Assembly: GCA_021647365.1 (NCBI GenBank)
Contig: JAKIUW010000004.1
Location: 65,680 to 129,679, forward strand
Source of the DNA: Cocleimonas sp.
Lineage (GTDB): Bacteria > Pseudomonadota > Gammaproteobacteria > Thiotrichales > Thiotrichaceae
Direction: 5' to 3'
DNA: 64,000 nt
Shown piece after piece: positions 1-8,126 of this stretch. The stretch's first letter is position 1. Every line of letters begins with the position of its first letter. The notes beneath the pieces were generated by a model. It worked only from the letters and a program-made list of their open reading frames with translations. It was not told the DNA's origin and made no database searches. Both the position numbers and the translations under genes were made by a program.

Positions 1-412
1 TATATTGCCCTGCTTTAAATGCCAAACGCTCGCTTGCTGGCAGAGTGAGTGATAACTCCATCACGTCATCAGCAAGCTTTCTAAGCGAAGCGACACGCGC
101 AGGTAATATTTTAATTTCAATTTCTGATGTACTTTCAATCTCTTTAACATCAAGCACTAAATCTGTTTTTGCAACCGACACACAAAAAACGGCTTTGCCT
201 TTTTCATGTTCATGTTCCATCACTGTCAGAGGCAAGCCCTCAGGATAATGAATCTCCCCTGACACTACCTGTCCTAAACAAGTACCACACGAGCCTGATC
301 GACACCCATAGGGAAAAGCGATTCCTTGCCTCAATGCCGCATCAAGAATAAATTCATTTTTTTGGGCTTCAAAAGTATGACCTGTGGCCTCAAGCGTAAT
401 TTTAAATGTCAT
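1..412 (-). CDS. 2Fe-2S ferredoxin/FAD oxidoreductase, partial (C-terminus off the left edge)
   Basis: Read on the minus strand from ATG at 412; 137 residues are visible before the window edge. The N-terminal part is a plant-type ferredoxin domain with cysteines at residues 37, 42, 45 and 77 (CX4CX2C plus a distant Cys), which bind a 2Fe-2S cluster. From about residue 100 the start of a ferredoxin-NADP reductase-type FAD domain appears (LAFKAGQY near the edge). This arrangement is typical of NAD(P)H-dependent electron-transfer reductases annotated as CDP-6-deoxy-glucoseen reductase-like (AscD family). The substrate partner cannot be inferred. It is divergent from nrdA. Confidence 0.85.
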   Translation of the reverse strand, partial: MTFKITLEATGHTFEAQKNEFILDAALRQGIAFPYGCRSGSCGTCLGQVVSGEIHYPEGLPLTVMEHEHEKGKAVFCVSVAKTDLVLDVKEIESTSEIEIKILPARVASLRKLADDVMELSLTLPASERLAFKAGQY

Positions 413-571
413 GAATCTGCACTATCTATTTGATTTTTAAAGCCTGCATTCTAGCAGTTAAATAAATCACAATATTTTTATTTTTTTCTTCCTTTTTTAT
501 TATCAATACATCTTTTCGAATCACAAGCCTCCAGGCCAAAGCAGAGCTTATCAAGCAAAGTTTTACCCAAG

Positions 572-580
572 TTATCCACA
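572..580 (+). promoter_or_regulatory. DnaA box upstream of nrdA
   Basis: A perfect consensus DnaA box, TTATCCACA, lies 37 bp upstream of the first NrdR box. DnaA is known to regulate nrdAB in E. coli, so the position is meaningful, although one 9-mer can occur by chance. Confidence 0.55.
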
Positions 581-608
581 GAATACAAACACCTTCTGAA
601 GAGTAAAA

Positions 609-656
609 ACACAATATGTTGTGCTTGACTGAACAGGCGAACACACTCTATAGTAT
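609..656 (+). promoter_or_regulatory. Tandem NrdR boxes overlapping the nrdAB promoter
   Basis: Two NrdR-box-like 16-mers occur at 609-624 (ACACAATATGTTGTGC, 14 of 16 matches to ACACWATATATWGTGT) and 641-656 (ACACACTCTATAGTAT, 13 of 16). Their starts are 32 bp apart, close to the three-helical-turn spacing of known NrdR operators. A sigma70-like promoter overlaps both: TTGACT at 625-630, an 18-bp spacer, and TATAGT at 649-654. Together they predict NrdR repression of nrdA (and nrdB by readthrough) with a leader of about 350 nt. The rest of 413-1011 is AT-rich with no gene that I can support. Confidence 0.75.
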
Positions 657-1011
657 GCCCACTTGAAAAACGCATGATCAATCATTCATTAGTTTTTATC
701 CTGCACTTTCAATTTTATTATGCATCTGAATAATAGCTGCGCCCTAGTAAATCTTTTAATTAAGCTTTATTTAACTGAGAAGAATGACCATCATTTAGAT
801 CATAAATAAACAATTGTTAACACATAGAATACAAACTATTTGGCTAAAGTTAATTAGCCACTGCAATAGTCTCTCAGGGAAACTATTGCAACCAAAAGGA
901 AAGCATCCCAAGATATTTCTTGTTATGCCATACATCAAAACACAGAAATAAACCGTCTAACCAAATTCGGCTCTTGCCGTCTTTTCGCTTTATTTCTAGG
1001 GGAGAAAAACT

Positions 1012-3930
1012 ATGCAACCAGTCAGTGATGACGCTCTTAACGATATTCTTAATAAAGAAAATCAAGATTCTGTAGCCACAAGCGTACTTGATGCTATTGA
1101 TGAAACCATGGCAAAAACTAGCGAGAAAGAAGCGGTGATTTACAAAGTTATTCGTCGTAATGGCAAAGTAACGCCGTTCGATCGTAGTAAAATCGAAGTC
1201 GCGCTGACAAAAGCATTTCTCGGTGTTGAAGGTGGGGTTGCCGCCGCATCATCTCGTATCCACGATACTGTGCAAAAGATGGCAGTTGAGGTTAACAACA
1301 ACCTATTTCGTCGTATGCCTGATGGTGGCATCGTGCATATCGAAGATATTCAAGACCAAGTAGAACTCGCATTGATGCGCTCAGGCGAGCGTAAAGTAGC
1401 ACGTGCTTACGTTATTTATCGTGAAGAGCGCTCACAAGCACGCGCAGAAAAAGCAGAAAATACAAAACCTAAGAAAGCATCTAAGAAAGATGCCTTGCAA
1501 GTCACCACTTCAAACGGGGACACCAAGCCACTTGACGAAAACCGCCTACGCAAGATTATTGCTGAAGCAGTTGATGGGTTAGACGGTGTCGATCAAGACA
1601 CTGTTGTTAAAGAGGCACTGCGGAATTTGTTTGACGGCATTCCAGAAACGGATGTCGGTTCCGCACTTGTAATGGCAACGCGCGTCAACATTGAGAAAGA
1701 TCCAAATTACTCAATGGTGGCAGCGCGTTTGTTACTTGATAACTTACGTGGCGAGGCACTCAGCTATCTTAATGATAGGCCGACTGAAGCGACACAAGCA
1801 GAAATGGCAAAACGCTACCCTGCAACATTAAAAAAATACATCAAACAAGCCGTTGAGTTAGAGCTACTTGATGAAGAGCTTATGCGCTACGACCTTACTA
1901 AATTAGGCGCTGCAATAAAGCCAGAGCGAGATCACTTGTTCACCTACCTTGGTTTACAAACACTTTACGATCGCTACTTTATCCACACGGATGATGAAGT
2001 ACGTTTTGAATTGCCACAAATCTTTTTCATGCGCGTTTCAATGGGCTTGGCAATGAACGAAATCAACCGCGAAGAACGTGCGATTGAGTTTTACAATTTG
2101 CTTTCTAGCTTTAACTTTATGAGCAGTACGCCTACCCTGTTTAATTCAGGCACACGTCGCCCACAACTTTCATCATGTTACCTAACAACGGTTTCTGATA
2201 GCCTCGATGGAATTTACAGCTCTATAAAAGACAATGCGCTACTTTCCAAGTTCGCAGGCGGACTCGGCAATGATTGGACGCGTGTACGCGGCTTAGGCTC
2301 ACACATCAAAGGCACAAACGGAAAATCACAAGGTGTTGTACCTTTCTTAAAAGTAACTAACGACACAGCTGTAGCGGTAAACCAAGGTGGCAAGCGTAAA
2401 GGGGCTATTTGTGCCTACTTAGAAACTTGGCACATTGATGTTGAAGAATTTTTAGAGCTTCGCAAAAACACAGGTGATGAGCGTCGTCGTACTCACGACA
2501 TGAACTCTGCTAACTGGATTCCTGACTTATTCATGCAGCGCGTTGCTGAAGAAGGTGAATGGACACTGTTCTCACCAGAAGAAGTGCCAGATTTACACGA
2601 CCTTGTTGGTAAGAAGTTTCAAAAAGCGTATGAAGGCTACGAAGAAAAAGCAAAGCGTGGTGACATCAAATTATTCAAAACACTAAAGGCAGTAGACCTT
2701 TGGCGCAAAATGCTCGGCATGATTTTTGAAACTGGTCATCCTTGGATCACCTTTAAAGACCCTTGTAATATTCGTTATTCAAATCAGCATGTTGGCGTGG
2801 TACACAGCTCAAACCTTTGTACAGAAATTATGCTACACACCAACGATGAAGAAATTGCCGTGTGTAATCTTGGCTCGGTTAACTTGCCACAGCATACAAC
2901 GGCTGACGGCATCGACATGAAAATGCTCGAGAAGACAGTAAAAACAGCGATGCGGATGCTTGATAACGTCATTGAATACAATTACTACAGCGTGCCACAA
3001 GCGCGTAATTCAAATATGCAACATCGTCCTGTAGGCATGGGCGTAATGGGTTTTCAGGATGCGCTCTACAAGCAAAACATTGCTTATGCATCAATGGAAG
3101 CAGTTGAATTCGCTGATACAAGCATGGAAGCGGTTTCATACTTTGCGATCAAAACATCGTCTGATTTAGCCGAAGAGCGTGGTACTTACCCAAGCTACGA
3201 AGGTTCATTATGGAGTCAAGGCATCTTACCGATTGATTCAATCGAGCTTATGGAAAAAGAGCGTGGTACTGATTACTACCAAGTGGATAAAACCACTACG
3301 TTAGATTGGGACGGACTACGCAAGCAAGTTAAACAACATGGCATGCGTAACTCAAACACCATGGCAATTGCGCCAACAGCGACCATTTCAAATATTTGTG
3401 GCGTGAGCCAATCGATTGAGCCGACTTACCAAAACATGTTTGTTAAATCGAACCTTTCAGGTGAGTTCACCGTGGTTAATGCTTATTTGGTTAATGAGCT
3501 AAAGAGCTTAGGTTTATGGGATGAAGTAATGATCAACGATCTTAAATACTTCGACGGCAGTGTTCAGCCGATTGATCGTATCCCAGAAGAGATTAAAGCA
3601 AAATATGCCAGCGCTTTTGAAGTGGATTCACGTTGGTTGATTGAAGCAGGCAGCCGCCGCCAAAAATGGATTGACCAAGGTCAATCTCTTAACCTATATA
3701 TGAAAGAACCATCAGGCACAAAGCTTGATAACTTGTATAAGTTGGCTTGGGTACGTGGTCTTAAAACCACTTACTACCTACGCTCGCTGGGTGCAACCGC
3801 AATGGAGAAGTCGCAGGAAAGCTCTAGCAATGTTGCAAAAGAAAACGTACCCGATGCGCCAATGGAAGTGGGTTCAGCAGCGCCAGCGGCGTGTTCAATT
3901 CTAGACCCAGATTGCGACGCCTGCCAATAA
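1012..3930 (+). CDS. nrdA: Class Ia ribonucleoside-diphosphate reductase, alpha subunit
   Basis: Large subunit that reduces ribonucleoside diphosphates to deoxyribonucleotides in the cytoplasm, using the NrdB radical. Start ATG 1012 follows AGGGGAG. The 972 residues carry two N-terminal ATP-cone domains (about 40-145 and 160-250; allosteric activity sites), as in Pseudomonas NrdA. The catalytic core has the active-site pair C389 and C618, the thiyl-radical segment NLCTE (N601, C603, E605), the radical-transfer tyrosines Y921-Y922 and C-terminal redox cysteines at 961, 968 and 971. All residues needed for activity appear present. nrdB follows after a 355-bp gap holding a palindrome, a dispersed repeat and a possible small ORF. 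Confidence 0.98.
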   Translation: MQPVSDDALNDILNKENQDSVATSVLDAIDETMAKTSEKEAVIYKVIRRNGKVTPFDRSKIEVALTKAFLGVEGGVAAASSRIHDTVQKMAVEVNNNLFRRMPDGGIVHIEDIQDQVELALMRSGERKVARAYVIYREERSQARAEKAENTKPKKASKKDALQVTTSNGDTKPLDENRLRKIIAEAVDGLDGVDQDTVVKEALRNLFDGIPETDVGSALVMATRVNIEKDPNYSMVAARLLLDNLRGEALSYLNDRPTEATQAEMAKRYPATLKKYIKQAVELELLDEELMRYDLTKLGAAIKPERDHLFTYLGLQTLYDRYFIHTDDEVRFELPQIFFMRVSMGLAMNEINREERAIEFYNLLSSFNFMSSTPTLFNSGTRRPQLSSCYLTTVSDSLDGIYSSIKDNALLSKFAGGLGNDWTRVRGLGSHIKGTNGKSQGVVPFLKVTNDTAVAVNQGGKRKGAICAYLETWHIDVEEFLELRKNTGDERRRTHDMNSANWIPDLFMQRVAEEGEWTLFSPEEVPDLHDLVGKKFQKAYEGYEEKAKRGDIKLFKTLKAVDLWRKMLGMIFETGHPWITFKDPCNIRYSNQHVGVVHSSNLCTEIMLHTNDEEIAVCNLGSVNLPQHTTADGIDMKMLEKTVKTAMRMLDNVIEYNYYSVPQARNSNMQHRPVGMGVMGFQDALYKQNIAYASMEAVEFADTSMEAVSYFAIKTSSDLAEERGTYPSYEGSLWSQGILPIDSIELMEKERGTDYYQVDKTTTLDWDGLRKQVKQHGMRNSNTMAIAPTATISNICGVSQSIEPTYQNMFVKSNLSGEFTVVNAYLVNELKSLGLWDEVMINDLKYFDGSVQPIDRIPEEIKAKYASAFEVDSRWLIEAGSRRQKWIDQGQSLNLYMKEPSGTKLDNLYKLAWVRGLKTTYYLRSLGATAMEKSQESSSNVAKENVPDAPMEVGSAAPAACSILDPDCDACQ

Positions 3931-4055
3931 CCTGATACTTGTCTTTACGTCGATAGCCGCGTTGCGAGTTTATAAAAATCTAGTCACGTACTTTAGTACG
4001 CTCCCAGTTTTTTAGAAACTCGCGCCTTGCTCTCAACGCAAATACAAGCACCAGG
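3931..4055. repeat. Large imperfect palindrome after nrdA
   Basis: Starts directly after the nrdA stop codon. The ends CCTGATACTTGT and ACAAGCACCAGG are near inverse complements, and further inside, the segments at 3944-3971 and 4014-4042 also pair imperfectly, closing on a small GTACTTTAGTAC core. The whole 125-bp stretch can fold into one long stem. It looks like a miniature inverted-repeat element or a processing structure between nrdA and nrdB. There is no coding content. Confidence 0.6.
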
Positions 4056-4080
4056 ACTAGCTTAATATTATATAGAACAC

Positions 4081-4103
4081 CATGTAAAAGTGGGGGGGTG
4101 TGC
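4081..4103 (-). repeat. Dispersed ACATG/G-tract repeat, copy 1 (single arm)
   Basis: Single unit reading CATGTAAAAGTGGGGGGG on the plus strand, followed by TGTGC: the CACTTTTACATG subtype. It lies in the nrdA-nrdB gap with no second arm nearby. Confidence 0.85.
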
Positions 4104-4200
4104 TTTTTATATTCCTCTACTCTAGCTAAATAAAAAGAGGATAAGTTTCTGCCTCGTTATTAACAAAACAGAAACAACCATCAAGGAAGGAAGCGCGGTT

Positions 4201-4329
4201 ATGACTAAGTCAAAAAAAGTAAACCGCCCTACAAAAACAACAACAGCACGGGCTAATAAAGTACGTCAGAAACGGAGAACATATCATGCTAAATTGGGAC
4301 AACCCACTAAGCTCACCACAACAAGCTAA
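4201..4329 (+). CDS. Possible small basic protein overlapping the nrdB start
   Basis: A 42-codon ATG-to-TAA reading frame preceded by a strong Shine-Dalgarno sequence (AAGGAAGGA, ending 8 nt before ATG). The peptide is very basic in its first 30 residues (KSKKVNRP..., KVRQKRR) and its last 44 nt overlap the start of nrdB in another frame. It could be a real small protein, or a translated leader that couples ribosome loading to nrdB, whose own GGAG lies inside this frame. I recognise no family, and it is short enough to be fortuitous. Confidence 0.35.
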   Translation: MTKSKKVNRPTKTTTARANKVRQKRRTYHAKLGQPTKLTTTS

Positions 4330-5572
4330 GGTAGCACCGACACCGAGCGTAGCAGCGCCCGAAGTTGTAGAAAAAAACGCAGAGCCACAAACACTCGCCG
4401 CATCTTATGCGACAAGCGATGTTATTGGTGATATGTCATTCGACGATACGGGCGTAACACTGCCAGAAGTTAAAGCGCCGGTAGCAACACCTACAAAAGC
4501 CGAAGAGCAACTAGCCGAAAAAGCCATCGAAGGCATAACGCGTGATGAAACAGAAACACTCAACTCAATCGCACCCGTTAAAGCCAGCGATAAGCGCGTA
4601 ATAAATGGTGAGGCTGATGTAAACCAGCTTGCCCCGTTTAAATATCCATGGGCATGGGAGTACTTCCTAAACGCCAATAAAAATCACTGGACGCCACTCG
4701 ACATCAACATGGCGCAAGACATTCAAGATTACCATCACAAACTAAGCGATAATGAAAAACACGTATACGAAAACGTACTCGCTTATTTAACAACATCCGA
4801 TATTCTCGCAATGCGCAACATTGGTCTAGCCGTCATGGAAAAAATGACCGCGCCAGAGCTGCAAATTTACCAAGCGCGCCAAGTATACGAAGAAGCACTG
4901 CACACATGGACCTACCAGCATTGTATTGAAACCATCGGCATAGACCAAGGTGAAATCTACAACCGCTACCGTGTAGTACCAGCCATAAATGGAAAAATTC
5001 AACTCGCAAACAAACGTCTTGATTCCGTTATGCGCTCAGATATGGACTTACGTGACCCTAAAAACCTCAATGAATTTGTTATGGCATACATCTTCTTCGC
5101 CGCAATATTTGAAGGTACATGGTTTTACAATGGCTTCACGCCAATATTCTCGCTACAACGCCGTGGCTTAATGAAAGGCACATCAGAGCAGCTACAATAC
5201 ATCATGCGCGACGAAGTGATGCACGCATCATTTGGTATTCGTGTAGTAAAACAAATCATGCTAGAAAATGACGTAACGCTAGACCCACAAGCGATTCGTG
5301 ATATGTGGGACGAGTCAGAAAAAGCAGAAATAGACTACGCACATTACATACTCAGAAAGCCAATTTTAGGCTACACAGCCGAAGACCATATAGAGCAATA
5401 CCGCTTTATCGCCAACCGCCGTGCAAGACAGCTAGGCTTAGAAGAGCCATACCCAAATGCACAAAACCGCACACCATGGTTGGATGAGCAGGCGAATATG
5501 AAAAAAGAGAAGAACTTTTTTGAAACGAGGGTTACTGAGTATCAGACGGGTGGGGCTTTGGATTGGGGGTGA
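4286..5572 (+). CDS. nrdB: Class Ia ribonucleoside-diphosphate reductase, beta subunit
   Basis: Small subunit that holds the diiron-tyrosyl radical cofactor and passes it to NrdA. Start ATG 4286 follows CGGAGAAC. The 428 residues begin with about 105 residues of low-complexity Ala/Thr/Glu-rich linker before the ferritin-like fold. Metal ligands are visible as D172, E203, H206, E276, E310 and H313, and the radical tyrosine as Y210 (EALHTWTY, the same spacing as E115-H118-Y122 of E. coli). The C-terminal tail, which docks on NrdA, is intact. Expression probably depends on the NrdR-controlled promoter before nrdA. The next gene follows after 29 bp in the same direction. Confidence 0.97.
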   Translation: MLNWDNPLSSPQQAKVAPTPSVAAPEVVEKNAEPQTLAASYATSDVIGDMSFDDTGVTLPEVKAPVATPTKAEEQLAEKAIEGITRDETETLNSIAPVKASDKRVINGEADVNQLAPFKYPWAWEYFLNANKNHWTPLDINMAQDIQDYHHKLSDNEKHVYENVLAYLTTSDILAMRNIGLAVMEKMTAPELQIYQARQVYEEALHTWTYQHCIETIGIDQGEIYNRYRVVPAINGKIQLANKRLDSVMRSDMDLRDPKNLNEFVMAYIFFAAIFEGTWFYNGFTPIFSLQRRGLMKGTSEQLQYIMRDEVMHASFGIRVVKQIMLENDVTLDPQAIRDMWDESEKAEIDYAHYILRKPILGYTAEDHIEQYRFIANRRARQLGLEEPYPNAQNRTPWLDEQANMKKEKNFFETRVTEYQTGGALDWG

Positions 5573-5601
5573 TTAGCTCTCTATTTCTTAGGAGTTAACA
5601 A

Positions 5602-6393
5602 ATGAAGCTCGCAGTATTATTACCAGGTTCTAATCGAATAAGATTGGGGCATTCTGAAATATGGAAAGGACCAATAAGAACTTCTGACAATGAAACTCGC
5701 ATGGCTTTTGTTAAACTAGTTGATGAAAGGAGTCTTTCCATTGAGCTAATTTGTGCATTAATTGGAAGAGAGTTGTCCTTACCTATACCTCAACCTTATT
5801 TGGTAAGAATCCCAGCGCAAACTATCTCTACAGTATCTCAAGAGACAATGGCTTTTGGCTTGGAAGAAGTAAATATGCCTTCAAGTACGATACAAGATGA
5901 TGAATTGATGAAGCAGTCAATTTTAAATTGGCCTAGCTTAGTATCATGCGCAGCTTTTGATTCTTGGATTGGAAATAGTGATCGAATACCTCACAATCTC
6001 CTTTTTGTAGGCAAAGATGATTTTCAAATGATTGATCATGGAGATGCTTTACCTAGCTATTTATTAGCAGAAACCTCGCCAAACAATAAGCTAATTCAAT
6101 ACTTAAAAGATATTAATACCACAGAGTTTTCTAAACATAGAGTATTAAAAGACTTGCTTGAAGTGTCACAAAAGTTTCATAATATCGACCTAGCAGAAGT
6201 ACACCGAAAAATAGTTAAGAGTAATAATTCTATTTCCCATGAAACAGTACAGTCATTATTAAATACTTTACATAATAGGTTAGAATCATTAGTAGATATT
6301 TATAAAGCTCAGTTAGATATACGGCAACGCGATTTTATATATGACAGCCCAAGAGAAAATTCAGAAAAGTCAAAAAAGTCTGGTGAAGTCTGA
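5602..6393 (+). CDS. HipA-like kinase domain protein
   Basis: The 263-residue product resembles the compact HipA-like kinases (PF20613-type) related to the HipA toxin but lacking its N-terminal domain. Visible kinase features are a lysine in AFVKLV (K38), the catalytic segment IGNSDRIPHN (D127, N132), matching the D-x4-N pattern of HipA kinases, and a metal-binding aspartate in MIDHGD (D145). It is preceded by TTAGGAG and overlaps the next gene by 53 nt, so the two are probably translated together. The DNA is clearly more AT-rich than nrdB and PhnA on either side, suggesting transfer. The substrate is unknown; a toxin or defence role is an inference. Confidence 0.65.
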   Translation: MKLAVLLPGSNRIRLGHSEIWKGPIRTSDNETRMAFVKLVDERSLSIELICALIGRELSLPIPQPYLVRIPAQTISTVSQETMAFGLEEVNMPSSTIQDDELMKQSILNWPSLVSCAAFDSWIGNSDRIPHNLLFVGKDDFQMIDHGDALPSYLLAETSPNNKLIQYLKDINTTEFSKHRVLKDLLEVSQKFHNIDLAEVHRKIVKSNNSISHETVQSLLNTLHNRLESLVDIYKAQLDIRQRDFIYDSPRENSEKSKKSGEV

Positions 6394-7252
6394 TTCTTTT
6401 CCCGATTTGCCTGCTTATAGTGCATTGTGGCACTCTCTCCAAATTGAGCCTATTCAAGGTTCAGGAGAAAAACTAACTATAGCAATTGCAGTAAAAGGTA
6501 ATGATGGGGCTGTTAATATTTATAACACCGCCAGCAAGAAACTATTCAATTGCTTATGTGGTGATGCTGAAATTGCGAATAAACTTTTTTCTATGGTTCA
6601 ATTGTCTATTAGTAGTGCAGAAAATCACTTAAATAACCGTATTTCATTAGATGATTGGATTTCACCAATTGCAAATATTTCTATAGGACGCTCCGTAGAT
6701 GCATTAGGTGAAAATATTGAAGACATTTTTTTCCAATCTTTAAATCTAACCTCTATTCTAGGAGCATCTTCTTTAGTTAGTAAAAATAGAAATAAAAAAG
6801 AGATTGATCTGCGCGCTTGGAAACAAGATGTAAAAAAACGTGTACTGATGAAGTCCCCTTCTGTCGCTAGTTGCTTTGATTTTGGTGTTACTCTTCCAGG
6901 AGGAATGGTTGATACTAAAGTTGGCTTTTTAGTTCATGATTATGCAGCAGATTTTGGAATTCTTAGAGATTCTAATAAGACAAGGAACTATTTAAGACAG
7001 TTACACATATTGCAAGGCAGGCTTTGGCAGTTAGACCAGCTAAGAAGCTCTAACAAAAATAATCCTATTTTAAATGTGAACAATGTTGAATTATTAATAA
7101 AATCAGAAAAGAATAAAGATAATTCAATAGAAGATTTAGTTGGGGAGCTTCAATACGAAGCAAAGAGAAGAGATATACCTGTTTTTGTTAAAAATAACCA
7201 ACAAACAGCCCGGCACCTTAATAAGGTACTAGCCAATTTTTCGGCACATTGA
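6341..7252 (+). CDS. Unknown partner of the HipA-like kinase
   Basis: The 303-residue product starts inside the kinase gene and has no signal peptide or membrane segment. I do not recognise the family with confidence. Residues 36-100 (EPIQGSGEKLTIAIAV and on) have the flavour of the DUF3037-type proteins that often sit beside compact HipA-like kinases, but the protein is much longer. A second region at about 165-250 contains KKRVLMKSPSVASCFDFG and a Gln/Leu-rich helix. The gene is as AT-rich as the kinase gene and ends convergently to the PhnA gene. Its tight overlap suggests it binds or regulates the kinase. Confidence 0.5.
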   Translation: MTAQEKIQKSQKSLVKSDSFPDLPAYSALWHSLQIEPIQGSGEKLTIAIAVKGNDGAVNIYNTASKKLFNCLCGDAEIANKLFSMVQLSISSAENHLNNRISLDDWISPIANISIGRSVDALGENIEDIFFQSLNLTSILGASSLVSKNRNKKEIDLRAWKQDVKKRVLMKSPSVASCFDFGVTLPGGMVDTKVGFLVHDYAADFGILRDSNKTRNYLRQLHILQGRLWQLDQLRSSNKNNPILNVNNVELLIKSEKNKDNSIEDLVGELQYEAKRRDIPVFVKNNQQTARHLNKVLANFSAH

Positions 7253-7287
7253 TCTGTTGAATACGTAACGTCGAAGCAATACGCGCT

Positions 7288-7866
7288 TCAAATTATCTTC
7301 AAATACCCCGTACCCAGCACAATCCTAAAACCATTAAGATTCCCATCAATCGATGTTGATTTGTTGGTAAGTCCGATATTCTTCACTACTGCTCCACGCT
7401 TTGCGGTAAAGTTTGCACCGGTTATATACATATCCTTAGTCATTACCGCTGAACATCCAACGGTAAATGGCACGCCGTTTATATCTACGGTTGGCTCATC
7501 CACTGGGCGCATATTTGCCATTGCCCATTTCTTTACATCATCTTCGATATAAAGCATTTCTAATAATTCATCTGGCCAACCCAAGCCTAGACCATTTAGG
7601 CGGTTTAATATGCGCCAGCTCATCACTTGAACGGCTGCAATTTCTGACCACATGCTGTCATTTAAACAGCGCCAGTGATTAGGATCCATTTCTTCAGTTT
7701 CTTCAATTTGATGAAGACAGCTTGAGCAAACTAGAATGGATTTATCCAAGCTTCTTTGTGTGATAGGAGGAATATCATAAGCCGATAAATCTTCATCAGA
7801 TTTACACAACTCGCATTTTGAATCCCCACGTTTTAATAGTGCTCCGTCAATAGAATCAATAGACAT
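7288..7866 (-). CDS. yjdM: PhnA/YjdM-family zinc-ribbon protein
   Basis: The 192-residue product has an N-terminal zinc ribbon (CELC at residues 18-21 and CSSC at about 47-50) and the typical C-terminal PhnA domain (VKNIGLTN..., NGFRIVLGTGYLK). E. coli PhnA/YjdM is about 110 residues; this longer form carries a middle insert of about 75 residues (55-130), a version found in other Gammaproteobacteria. Despite the old name, a role in phosphonate use is not established. It is a stand-alone gene, convergent with the HipA cassette. Confidence 0.8.
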   Translation of the reverse strand: MSIDSIDGALLKRGDSKCELCKSDEDLSAYDIPPITQRSLDKSILVCSSCLHQIEETEEMDPNHWRCLNDSMWSEIAAVQVMSWRILNRLNGLGLGWPDELLEMLYIEDDVKKWAMANMRPVDEPTVDINGVPFTVGCSAVMTKDMYITGANFTAKRGAVVKNIGLTNKSTSIDGNLNGFRIVLGTGYLKII

Positions 7867-8005
7867 TACAAAACCTAGACCAGATTAAAAGGTGTGATTT
7901 TAAAGGATTAGAGCGCCCTTGTGTAAGCATAAATACTCAACACGGTAGCCGTATGTAGATCAAAGGCGATGGCATTATCCGGCATAAACATCTTTATCAG
8001 CTTTC

Positions 8006-8078
8006 TAAGTTTTACATGACGGAGTCACACCCCCCTAGTTTTACATGACGGAGTCACACCCCCCTAGTTTTACATGAC
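8006..8078 (+). repeat. Dispersed repeat, copy 2: tandem array of 29-bp units
   Basis: A partial unit (8006-8025), a full 29-bp unit (8026-8054) and a unit cut after ACATGAC (8055-8078) stand head to tail. Each full unit reads CACACCCCCCTAGTTTTACA then TGACGGAGT. This is the CTAGTTTTACATGA subtype and the only place in the window where the element is tandem rather than single or inverted. Confidence 0.9.
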
Positions 8079-8106
8079 GTCATTTTTTGGTAAGCAAAAA
8101 ATGACG
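8078..8106. terminator. Perfect 12-bp hairpin joined to the repeat array
   Basis: CGTCATTTTTTG and CAAAAAATGACG are exact inverse complements separated by five bases. The hairpin abuts the tandem repeat units and lies just after the rhomboid gene (minus strand), so it may end that transcript, although the T-run is inside the stem rather than after it. Confidence 0.5.
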
Positions 8107-8126
8107 CGTTTGAAAAAACCACATCG

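Noticed and set aside
883..1065. Reading frame on the minus strand over the nrdA start
   Set aside because: It overlaps the nrdA leader and start, has no recognisable domain or ribosome site, and is expected by chance in AT-rich DNA.
7255..7287. Terminator between the HipA cassette and PhnA (GAAGC...GCGCTTC)
   Set aside because: The stem is short and imperfect with no T-run, so it cannot be called.
8006..8078. Possible CRISPR array (29-bp repeated units)
   Set aside because: The units are directly adjacent with no unique spacers, only about 2.5 copies exist, and the same sequence occurs singly and inverted elsewhere. No cas genes are present.
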